Part shown: one piece after another, positions 1 through 4,397 of the stretch
Numbering within the stretch: the stretch's first letter is position 1
Layout: each line of letters begins with the position of its first letter
Source of the DNA: Nanobdellota archaeon
GTDB taxonomy: Archaea; Nanobdellota; Nanobdellia; Woesearchaeales; B3-WOES
DNA length: 11,166 nt
Assembly (NCBI GenBank): GCA_023131705.1
Contig: JAGLZG010000223.1
Coordinates: 1 to 11,166, forward strand
Reading direction: 5' to 3'
Position numbers and translations under genes: made by a program
Notes under the pieces: model-generated
What the model was told of the DNA's origin: nothing
Seen by the model: only the letters and a program-made list of their open reading frames with translations
The model's database searches: none

Positions 1-136
1 ATAGCAAATAATCTATTAATTGGCATACAGCTTTATAATATAAATCAACAGCGCATCTATAACTTTTTGCACTTTCTTCTCTTACCCCTCCACTAACATA
101 TTCCTCAAATCCCTCTTGATAATCTTCTTCTTTCAT
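1..136 (-). CDS. Partial HEPN-like small protein (N-terminus only)
   Basis: The minus strand is open from ATG at 136 to the window edge, giving 45 residues that begin MKEEDYQEGFEEY and end in CAVDLYYKAVCQLIDYLL. The alternation of aromatic and aliphatic residues in this last stretch resembles the first helices of small archaeal HEPN-domain proteins, often the toxin or partner half of HEPN/nucleotidyltransferase pairs. The C-terminal half, where a catalytic RxxxxH motif would lie, is outside the window, so the family is only a guess. A TATA-like TTTATATA lies at 199-206 on the coding strand and two identical palindromes follow it, so the gene is probably repressible. No ribosome binding site is obvious. 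The reading frame itself is fairly secure; the function is not. Confidence 0.5.
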   Translation of the reverse strand, partial: MKEEDYQEGFEEYVSGGVREESAKSYRCAVDLYYKAVCQLIDYLL

Positions 137-147
137 TTTCACTAATT

Positions 148-160
148 GTTGATAGTCAAC
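148..160. promoter_or_regulatory. Operator-like palindrome, copy 1
   Basis: GTTGATAGTCAAC has 5-bp arms around TAG. It lies 12 bp before the ATG of the minus-strand gene at 136, inside the predicted 5' leader. An identical copy starts 38 bp away. Two exact copies of a 13-bp palindrome in one promoter point to a dimeric DNA-binding regulator, possibly the product of this operon. Confidence 0.6.
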
Positions 161-185
161 TAAAAAAGGTTATTTATCCTTTATT

Positions 186-198
186 GTTGATAGTCAAC
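186..198. promoter_or_regulatory. Operator-like palindrome, copy 2, abutting TATA box
   Basis: This is the second exact GTTGATAGTCAAC. It directly adjoins the TTTATATA box (199-206, read on the minus strand), so a bound protein would block TBP or polymerase loading. The expected transcription start is near 175-180, between the two copies. This is the usual geometry of archaeal repression by steric hindrance; the regulator is unknown. Confidence 0.6.
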
Positions 199-204
199 TA
201 TATA

Positions 205-356
205 AATTTTTCTCTTTTGTTATAAAAAATGGCATACTCCCAAACTAAATCCATCTGAAGATATGGGTTTCTTGAATTGAGATATCTTGTCTACAAGTTG
301 CCTTACAAAAAATTTAACAATTTGTGGGCTAGAAGATATTATTGTGGTTCTACTGG
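205..356. other. Intergenic stretch without recognisable gene
   Basis: I see no credible reading frame, RNA gene or repeat between the TATA box of the leftmost gene and the end of the decayed winged-helix frame. Its minus-strand sequence may be residual coding DNA of that gene, since HTH-like residues continue in shifted frames, but stops interrupt every frame. Confidence 0.4.
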
Positions 357-572
357 TCATGTATCACAAAAACAAGTTGGGAGATATATTAGAACAAGTA
401 TTTTAAATTTCTTAGAAACCTGAACAGGACTTAATTTTCTATCAAGTAATACTTTCATAATTCTAACTTTTAAAGGACTTGACATTAATTTTTTAACAAA
501 ATCCATAGCATAACAAATGGTTGTGTGATTCATCTCTTCTCTATTGGATTCATAATTTCTTGAGAACTTCAT
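357..572 (-). pseudogene. Probable decayed second winged-helix (HTH) domain
   Basis: A 71-codon minus-strand frame starts 23 nt inside the end of the upstream winged-helix gene, in another frame; an internal ATG at 533 is a likelier start. Residues 29-57 (SPLKVRIMKVLLDRKLSPVQVSKKF) match the helix 1-2 pattern of the upstream regulator (SKRKIQVLKALSKKPKRPYQLAREL), so this looks like a paralogous wHTH. After KKF the frame ends in a hydrophobic tail, whereas the -1 frame continues with TCSNISPNLFL, which looks like a recognition helix, and then hits a stop. The simplest reading is a one-base loss in the AAAA run near 399-402 plus later stops. Alternatively it is a short intact co-transcribed protein. 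The assignment rests on pattern similarity only. Confidence 0.4.
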
Positions 573-804
573 TTCCTAAATCAGTAATCATATAGACTCT
601 CCATGCTTTCTTATTAGGAGTAATACATTCTATCAATTTCTTTTTTTCAAGTTTGAAAAGTAATCTACTAACGTCAGAAGCATACATTTTCAACTCTCGT
701 GCTAGCTGATATGGGCGTTTGGGTTTTTTGCTTAATGCCTTTAACACCTGAATTTTTCTTTTACTTGCAATTACAAATCCAATTAACTCCTTTGAGTAGT
801 CCAT
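550..804 (-). CDS. Winged-helix transcriptional regulator (ArsR/MarR-like)
   Basis: The 84-residue protein is a single winged-helix domain. Helix 1 is ELIGFVIASKRKIQVLKAL, followed by the HTH YQLARELKMYASDVSRLLFKLEKKKLI (residues 32-58) and a wing with the strand WRVYMITDLGNEVLKKL. It should bind DNA as a dimer in the cytoplasm; there is no ligand-binding or metal-binding domain and no cysteines for metal sensing apart from one. The ATG at 804 lies about 24 nt after the centre of a TATA box (823-833), so the mRNA is predicted to be leaderless. Repeats of ATACTATG surround that TATA box and are likely its own operators (autoregulation is an inference). A second, apparently broken wHTH frame overlaps its 3' end. 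Confidence 0.8.
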   Translation of the reverse strand: MDYSKELIGFVIASKRKIQVLKALSKKPKRPYQLARELKMYASDVSRLLFKLEKKKLIECITPNKKAWRVYMITDLGNEVLKKL

Positions 805-873
805 GACAATACTATGGAAAGGTTTATATATAAGCTAAATCCTATTACAATACTATGTAAATACTATGACAAT
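803..873. promoter_or_regulatory. Promoter of the wHTH gene with three ATACTATG direct repeats
   Basis: ATACTATG occurs at 809-816, 850-857 and 861-868, and the longer ACAATACTATG at 806-816 and 847-857. ATGACAAT occurs at 803-810 and 866-873. Start-to-start spacings of 41 and 11 bp are close to four and one helical turns, so all copies face the same side. The minus-strand TATA box TTATATATAAA (823-833) lies between copies 1 and 2. The set looks like a cooperative operator for the adjacent regulator and could also control the plus-strand gene starting near 920. Confidence 0.55.
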
Positions 874-919
874 TTAAAATGGATTATTTCATTCAAATAA
901 CTAATTTACAACAAATGAT

Positions 920-1111
920 ATGATCGTGATGACAAAAGAAAAAAACTCAATAGAAGATTTAGAGTAACTAAATAAGAAAATGCTAGGCTTAAAAAGATTG
1001 TATAAAGAATCTTTAAAGGATTGTGACAAAAACCCTTCTAAAGAATTTATAAGGCAAGAATTTTTAATCTTACTCAAAGAAAAGGAGGAGGAATTTCTAG
1101 CTACAAAATAA
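920..1111 (+). pseudogene. Small ORF interrupted by an in-frame TAA
   Basis: Reading from ATG at 920 (or 929) gives MTKEKNSIEDLE, then TAA at 965-967, then in the same frame LNKKMLGLKRLYKESLKD up to a final TAA at 1109-1111. Without the internal stop it would be a charged, helical protein of about 60 residues ending EFLILLKEKEEEFLATK. The fragment after the stop can start at ATG 980 and would be 43 residues (980-1111). One base change (for example CAA or AAA to TAA) explains it. Alternatives are a short leader peptide followed by a separate small gene, or chance. No known family is recognised. It diverges from the wHTH gene across the shared repeats. Confidence 0.35.
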
Positions 1112-1161
1112 CTTTTTGGACAAGTCCTGAAATTAGAATAACTTAAATCGAGGCTAAAACC

Positions 1162-1530
1162 ATGCTTAAAATTATCAAATACACTTCCATTGCATTATTA
1201 TTAGCAGTATTTTTACATTTTTTTAATGGTTATGTTATACAGAGAATAATACCCAGAAATCTTGTTTTTTTATTTATTTATGATGTATTTTCTCTTATGT
1301 TGATAATTATGTTGGGAATAATATTTACGCATTATGGTTTTATCAAAAGCAGGGATTACAAGCATATTGCATTGATTGTTCTTATCTTAGCTTTTGTATC
1401 AATGATAATAATTTATGCTATAATCCTTTTTGGAATAAATAGTGTTTCATTAACAGGACTCAAACTTCATATTTATGGGATAATATTCATCATTATTCCT
1501 GTGATTATTGGAGAGTATTGGGTAGATTGA
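1162..1530 (+). CDS. Four-helix hypothetical membrane protein
   Basis: The 122-residue protein is almost wholly hydrophobic, with four likely membrane segments near residues 4-24, 33-57, 67-90 and 100-119, short charged loops (QRIIPRN, KSRDYKH) and a tail GEYWVD. Length and layout resemble small uncharacterised integral membrane proteins, and no catalytic or transport motif is visible. A GAGG stretch at 1149-1152 lies 9 nt before the ATG and can serve as ribosome binding site. It stands between small regulators and a structured intergenic region, with no operon partner on its strand within 200 bp. Function unknown. Confidence 0.65.
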   Translation: MLKIIKYTSIALLLAVFLHFFNGYVIQRIIPRNLVFLFIYDVFSLMLIIMLGIIFTHYGFIKSRDYKHIALIVLILAFVSMIIIYAIILFGINSVSLTGLKLHIYGIIFIIIPVIIGEYWVD

Positions 1531-1596
1531 TTGAATAGTTATATTCTGCAGTTGCATTTGTTGGCATAACAAAACCAATATCCACAAACTTTTAAA

Positions 1597-1647
1597 ACAT
1601 TTTATTCCACCAATCTGTGATTGATGGTTGAACATGGAATAAAATGT
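1597..1647. repeat. 13-bp perfect inverted repeat with inner hairpin
   Basis: ACATTTTATTCCA (1597-1609) pairs perfectly with TGGAATAAAATGT (1635-1647). Inside the 25-nt loop CAATC (1611-1615) pairs with GATTG (1619-1623). As RNA it would form a long stem ending in a second small hairpin; as DNA it could be an operator or a small element's end pair. It lies directly before the GC-rich structured segment and may be part of the same unit. Confidence 0.6.
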
Positions 1648-1659
1648 GCTCAAGAGTAA

Positions 1660-1714
1660 ACCGACCGAGCCCGTAGGGCGAGCATGCCATCGGTTTCTAA
1701 CCGATGGTGTCGGT
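1660..1714 (+). ncRNA. Candidate structured RNA, three-way junction, GC-rich
   Basis: This 55-nt stretch is clearly GC-richer than its surroundings and folds almost completely. ACCGAC (1660-1665) pairs with GTCGGT (1709-1714), closing a junction with hairpin GCCC/GGGC (1669-1672 with 1676-1679, loop GTA) and a 9-bp hairpin CCATCGGTT/AACCGATGG (1687-1695 with 1699-1707). The second hairpin can also be drawn as 7 bp with the 7-nt loop TTTCTAA, like an anticodon loop, but no acceptor or T arm follows, so it is not a tRNA. GC-rich islands in AT-rich archaeal genomes are often RNA genes. Strand is a guess, as the stems are nearly symmetric. A cis-acting leader is unlikely because a TATA box for the next gene lies downstream. 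Confidence 0.45.
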
Positions 1715-1729
1715 GAGCTGTTGACAACA

Positions 1730-1742
1730 TTTTTTTGTTTTT
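1730..1742 (+). terminator. T-rich tract after the structured segment
   Basis: Seven T, one G and five T follow the palindrome TGTTGACAACA (1719-1729). Archaeal polymerase terminates at such T tracts, so this would end a plus-strand transcript of the GC-rich element. Confidence 0.45.
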
Positions 1743-1748
1743 AAACGG

Positions 1749-1785
1749 TTTTGGAAACTTTGTTTCCAAAAACTTTATAAATATA
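1749..1785 (+). promoter_or_regulatory. mscS promoter with adjoining perfect palindrome
   Basis: The TATA box CTTTATAAATATA (1774-1786 region) is centred about 25 nt before the ATG at 1804, predicting a leaderless mRNA. Immediately upstream, TTTTGGAAAC (1749-1758) pairs with GTTTCCAAAA (1762-1771), a perfect 10-bp inverted repeat around TTT that covers the BRE position. This is well placed as an operator for a dimeric regulator. Confidence 0.6.
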
Positions 1786-1803
1786 GTCACTTTTCATAAA
1801 ATT

Positions 1804-2367
1804 ATGATAGACCTATCAAATTTCAGTTATGAAAAAATACTTTCATCTAGTCTTTTCTCAAGACTAATCCTGGCTATAATTATAATATTTGCCGGGTTTG
1901 TAATTGGAAGGGTTGTTGGAAGGCTGATAAAAAGGATATTGCATGAGATTGAGCTTAATTCAATATTGAAAAAAGCAACAAAATTAAATATCCACATAGA
2001 GGAAGTTACAGGGAACTTTGTAACATATTTTATCTATTTCGCAGCTGTTATAATGGCTCTCAACCAGATAGGGTTAACAACAACCCTGCTTAATATGATT
2101 ATGGGTGCAGTAATAGTTATTATTATAATATCAATATTTCTTGGATTAAAGGATTTTGTCCCCAACATAATGGCAGGCATATTCATTCATCAAAAAAGAT
2201 TTATAAAAAAAGGAGATACTATAAAAGTTCAGAATATAGAAGGAAAAATAATATATGTTAATCTTGTTGAAACAAGAGTAAAAACAAAACAAGGTGATAT
2301 TATATATATACCTAATTCAGTTCTGACAAAACAGGAGTTTGTCAAAATAAGAAAAAAGAAAAAATGA
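1804..2367 (+). CDS. Small-conductance mechanosensitive channel, MscS-like, short form
   Basis: This 187-residue membrane protein is an MscS-family channel that should open under membrane tension and release solutes. Membrane segments lie near residues 18-40 and 70-90, and the pore helix near 98-128 (GAVIVIIIISIFLGLKDFVP NIMAG region). The conserved beta domain follows (FIKKGDTIKVQNIEGKIIYVNLVETRVKTKQGDIIYIPNSVL, about 133-174). The protein ends right after it in a lysine-rich tail, so the usual C-terminal alpha/beta cage of MscS is missing; short archaeal versions of this kind exist. The frame extends upstream to 1735, but ATG 1804 is chosen because it sits at the expected start of a leaderless transcript and the upstream residues are not MscS-like. 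Its stop overlaps the next gene's start (ATGA). Confidence 0.85.
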   Translation: MIDLSNFSYEKILSSSLFSRLILAIIIIFAGFVIGRVVGRLIKRILHEIELNSILKKATKLNIHIEEVTGNFVTYFIYFAAVIMALNQIGLTTTLLNMIMGAVIVIIIISIFLGLKDFVPNIMAGIFIHQKRFIKKGDTIKVQNIEGKIIYVNLVETRVKTKQGDIIYIPNSVLTKQEFVKIRKKKK

Positions 2368-3107
2368 AACCAAAAAACCCAAAAAAACCCAAAAAAACCA
2401 ATTTCAAAAAAATAATCCTGCCGGCTTTAATTTTAATTATAATCTTAATCCTTGTTTGGAATGGCAGGCACGCTTGTGAAAGAATAAAAGACTCTAACCA
2501 AAGGGATGACTGTTATGTTAACTTAGCAAAAGAAACAGGTGATATAACCGTTTGCAGCGCTATAACCAACCCCTTATTCAAAGATTATTGTTTAAATGAG
2601 GTTGCTGTTTTTAAATCAGAACTAAGTATATGCAATGATATAAAAGATACTAAATCAAAATTTTCATGCTATAATAATATAGCGCAGTTAAAACAGGATG
2701 TTAAAATATGTAACTCAATAAAAGATGAATCCTGGTTGGAAATATGTTATAATAAACTGGCAATATCCTCAAACAATCCTGTATTATGCAATAATCTAAC
2801 AAATCTAAAAAAAAGAGATATATGTTATGATACTATAGCAAGGTCGATAAATGATAGCAAAGTATGCAGGCAAATAAATGATGTGCAGACAAGGGACGCA
2901 TGTTTCAAAAAAATAGCAGTTAATCTTCTGGACCCAAAAATATGCAGTGAGATGAGCGCTGGAACAGGATATGCAAAAGTGAACAAAGACTTTTGTTATA
3001 AGAAGATAGCAGAATTAAAAAATGATATATCAGTATGTGAATACATAAGATTTGAAGAAATAATGCAGGACTGCATAGATTTAGTTAAATCTTCTCAAGT
3101 AAGCTGA
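2364..3107 (+). CDS. Membrane-anchored protein with eight two-cysteine repeats
   Basis: The 247-residue protein has a lysine-rich start (residues 1-16), one membrane helix (about 17-32) and then eight tandem repeats of about 26 residues. Each runs approximately C-x-x-I-x-D-x-x-x-R-D-x-C-Y-x-x-I-A followed by a short linker with N/D-D/P. There are 16 cysteines, one pair per repeat 10-15 residues apart, consistent with one disulfide or metal pair inside each helical hairpin. Lysines before the helix favour the repeats being outside the cell. The start overlaps the mscS stop by four bases, so the two are translationally coupled; the repeat domain could bind near or gate the channel, which is inference. 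The seventh repeat carries a 5-residue insertion. No named domain is claimed, though it recalls Sel1/TPR-like helical repeats. Confidence 0.8.
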   Translation: MKPKNPKKPKKTNFKKIILPALILIIILILVWNGRHACERIKDSNQRDDCYVNLAKETGDITVCSAITNPLFKDYCLNEVAVFKSELSICNDIKDTKSKFSCYNNIAQLKQDVKICNSIKDESWLEICYNKLAISSNNPVLCNNLTNLKKRDICYDTIARSINDSKVCRQINDVQTRDACFKKIAVNLLDPKICSEMSAGTGYAKVNKDFCYKKIAELKNDISVCEYIRFEEIMQDCIDLVKSSQVS

Positions 3108-3330
3108 CAATATTCCATATTTGAGTTCTTGTATAGGGCTCAATATTGTTGTCATTTCCTATTTCATCAAGCTCATTCAGGGCTTTATTAACCTTTATAG
3201 AAACATCAACATCCTCTTCCAAGACAATCCTGATTTTATCAGTCTTTTCTCTGACATTTTTAGGTATAGAAGTATCTTCTGATAATTCTGAAAGCAGCTC
3301 TATTACATTTTGAATATCTTTAGTCATCAT
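3085..3330 (-). CDS. UPF0147 family protein
   Basis: This 81-residue protein has the features of the archaeal UPF0147 family: an acidic helix with ELLSELSEDTSIPKNVREK, a central VDVSIKVNKALNELDEIGNDNNI, and the near-invariant end RTQIWNIVSLLE. It is a cytosolic all-helical protein of unknown function, usually found near translation or chaperone genes, as here, last in the operon after prefoldin beta. Start at ATG 3330 (MMTKD) or 3327; the first lies one base after the prefoldin stop. Its 3' end overlaps the cysteine-repeat gene by 23 bp on the other strand, so the two transcripts are convergent and overlapping. Confidence 0.9.
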   Translation of the reverse strand: MMTKDIQNVIELLSELSEDTSIPKNVREKTDKIRIVLEEDVDVSIKVNKALNELDEIGNDNNIEPYTRTQIWNIVSLLEKI

Positions 3331-3331
3331 T

Positions 3332-3661
3332 TTATTCCTTCATAACGCCAAGAACTTCCTTTTGTATCTTTTGTATCTTTTCCCTTATCTTTTCTTCTTG
3401 TTTTTCAAAATTTTTGATCCTTAAATCTACCATCTCTTTTTTATTCTTCAAATCGCTCTCTAAATCTTCTCTTTTGCTTTCAACCATTATATTAGCAACA
3501 ATCTTATACGCTTTTTTAGTATCCTTTAGTTCATCTAATGCAGATTCAATCTCGCTTAACTGTATCTGTAACTGCTGCTTTTGCATTAAGAATGCCTGCA
3601 TATTCTGCTCCAGCAGCTGCAGTTGTGATATCTTTTCTTCAGCTTCTTTGCTCATTCCCAT
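3332..3661 (-). CDS. pfdB: Prefoldin subunit beta
   Basis: The protein is 109 residues, the usual length for archaeal prefoldin beta (GimC). It is almost wholly heptad-type helix: an N-terminal coil with EEKISQLQLLEQNMQAFLMQKQQLQIQLSEIESALDEL, a central hairpin region (KKAYKIVANIMVESKRED, about 49-66) and a second coil to the end. Four beta subunits with two alpha subunits form the hexamer that captures unfolded proteins and passes them to the chaperonin. It sits between rpoP and UPF0147, one base apart from each, an order frequent in archaea. ATG 3661 gives MGMSKE; the second ATG at 3655 is also possible. Confidence 0.92.
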   Translation of the reverse strand: MGMSKEAEEKISQLQLLEQNMQAFLMQKQQLQIQLSEIESALDELKDTKKAYKIVANIMVESKREDLESDLKNKKEMVDLRIKNFEKQEEKIREKIQKIQKEVLGVMKE

Positions 3662-3662
3662 T

Positions 3663-3794
3663 TTATCTCGCCTTGACCTTTGTGGTAGTGGATCTTGGCT
3701 TAAAAAGCATCTTGCTTCCGCAGTAAGGGCATCTAATCCTCTTTCCGGAAAGTGTTATCTTTTTATTGCAGTTAAAACATTTATATCTGCTCAT
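3663..3794 (-). CDS. rpoP: DNA-directed RNA polymerase subunit P (Rpo12)
   Basis: This 43-residue zinc-ribbon protein reads MSRYKCFNCNKKI, then RIRCPYCGSKMLFKPR, ending KVKAR. The cysteines C6-x2-C9 and C22-x2-C25 bind one zinc. The sequence and length match archaeal subunit P, the counterpart of eukaryotic Rpb12, which helps assemble the Rpo3-Rpo10-Rpo11 platform. It lies 2 bp after the L37Ae stop and 1 bp before the prefoldin start, so it is co-transcribed with both. The basic tail TTTKVKAR is typical. Confidence 0.93.
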   Translation of the reverse strand: MSRYKCFNCNKKITLSGKRIRCPYCGSKMLFKPRSTTTKVKAR

Positions 3795-3796
3795 TT

Positions 3797-4093
3797 TTAC
3801 CTCTCTTCTTTTTCGGTTTTCTCCTTTTTTTCTGCAACATCAGGAGCAGTTTCTAATTCTTTTTTTAGAACTATCTTTTTGGATGTAGTATAAGCCTTTC
3901 CTGTAAACTTTGATTGGCATGCCTTGCAATACCATATCCCCACTGCTACCCTTTTAACAACATTCTTTCCGCAGTAAGGGCATTTGTGTTTTTTTCTTTG
4001 TTCTGATTCTATTACAGCTATTTTTTCCTTTATTCCCCTTCCATATCTGGAACCAAACCTTCTTACAGATTTATATTTTTTTGCTATTACCAT
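3797..4093 (-). CDS. rpl37ae: 50S ribosomal protein L37Ae (eL43)
   Basis: The 98-residue protein has the L37Ae signature: a basic N-terminus with RRFGSRYGRGIKEKIAVIE, then the zinc ribbon CPYC-x14-CKAC (C38, C41, C56, C59) and GIWYC, followed by KFTGKAYTT. It belongs to the large subunit near the E site. After residue 74 comes an extra acidic/lysine tail (VAEKKEKTEKEER) longer than in most homologues. The frame is open upstream to 4195, but that stretch is the tRNA-Pro gene and not L37Ae-like, so ATG 4093 is used. The start is only 12 bp after the tRNA 3' end, with no TATA box in between, so the mRNA must come from the tRNA promoter or from inside the tRNA gene. Confidence 0.92.
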   Translation of the reverse strand: MVIAKKYKSVRRFGSRYGRGIKEKIAVIESEQRKKHKCPYCGKNVVKRVAVGIWYCKACQSKFTGKAYTTSKKIVLKKELETAPDVAEKKEKTEKEER

Positions 4094-4118
4094 TTTTATT
4101 TTAAATGGGGCTACCCGG

Positions 4119-4153
4119 ACTTTCAAAGCCCAAGGCCTTGAACCTTTTGACCA
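4119..4153 (-). other. Non-canonical tRNA intron in the T arm
   Basis: These 35 nt separate the complete T loop TTCAAAT from the 3' T stem CCGGG; the boundary may shift one base because T borders both ends. Intron TCAAA and TTTGA can pair near the two ends, and TTGG just after the 5' junction can pair (two G-U) with exon CCGG. This gives a loose bulge-helix-bulge of the kind cut by the archaeal tRNA splicing endonuclease. Inside, AAGG-TTCAAGG-CCTT (4132-4146) forms a hairpin that imitates a T arm with a seven-base TTCAA-type loop. Multiple tRNA introns including T-loop sites are known from Thermoproteales. Confidence 0.8.
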
Positions 4154-4175
4154 ATTTGAACCGGGGTCATCTGGT

Positions 4176-4215
4176 TTTTTGTTCGCTGTGAACAAAGTTC
4201 ACCGCTTTCATTTAA
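4176..4215 (-). other. Canonical anticodon-loop tRNA intron (37/38)
   Basis: Forty nt lie between G37 and A38 of tRNA-Pro(UGG). The centre forms a perfect hairpin, GTGAAC with GTTCAC (4188-4193 and 4197-4202 on the plus strand) around three bases. The position is the standard archaeal one, so splicing by the BHB endonuclease is expected. Confidence 0.88.
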
Positions 4216-4254
4216 CCCAAACCAGAAAGGCTAACCAAGCTACCCCATAGCCCC

Positions 4255-4397
4255 TTATACCTTAAGTAACCTTTCTTAAAAAGAGAATTAATTAAACCTT
4301 TTTAAATCTATCGTTCTACTAATATCATATTAATACTCAGATATTATTATTAATTTATTCCGACATCTTTATAAATAGCTGTTTCATTCTAAATAAT
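4255..4397. promoter_or_regulatory. Divergent promoters for tRNA-Pro operon and prf1
   Basis: On the minus strand CTTTTTAAGAAAG (4271-4283) is centred about 24 nt before the tRNA 5' end; GATTTAAAAAGG (4297-4308) is a second candidate. On the plus strand CTTTATAAATAG (4367-4378) is centred about 26 nt before the prf1 ATG, predicting a leaderless mRNA. Nothing else is evident in the segment. Confidence 0.65.

Larger units (their letters stand above)
4106..4254 (-). tRNA. tRNA-Pro (UGG) with two introns
   Basis: On the minus strand acceptor GGGGCTA (1-7) pairs with TAGCCCC (66-72), discriminator A73, no encoded CCA. The D arm is GGGT-AGCTTGGTTA-GCCT, with G10-T25 and T13-G22 wobbles. The anticodon stem TCTGG/CCAGA encloses TTTGGGA with anticodon TGG. 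The variable loop is 4 nt and T stem CCCGG/CCGGG encloses TTCAAAT. This only works after removing two insertions: 40 nt between positions 37 and 38 (4176-4215), the canonical archaeal site, and 35 nt between T60 and C61 (4119-4153). The spliced product is 74 nt with all stems paired. Candidate TATA CTTTTTAAGAAAG lies at 4271-4283. The gene heads the L37Ae operon. Confidence 0.93.

Noticed and set aside
1450..1653. Minus-strand frame overlapping the membrane protein and the inverted repeat
   Set aside because: It has no recognisable features, and the sequence is better explained by the plus-strand gene and the palindrome.
1660..1727. tRNA-Arg(UCU) gene suggested by the loop TTTCTAA
   Set aside because: No acceptor stem, T arm or D arm can be built around it, even allowing an intron.
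3414..3893. Plus-strand frames over prefoldin, rpoP and L37Ae
   Set aside because: They are serine/phenylalanine-rich antisense shadows of three recognised conserved genes.
4094..4195. N-terminal extension of L37Ae
   Set aside because: The extra 34 codons are the tRNA-Pro gene and its T-arm intron and do not resemble L37Ae.
3984..4250. Plus-strand frame across L37Ae and the tRNA gene
   Set aside because: Both underlying features are strongly supported on the minus strand, and the product has no sensible composition.
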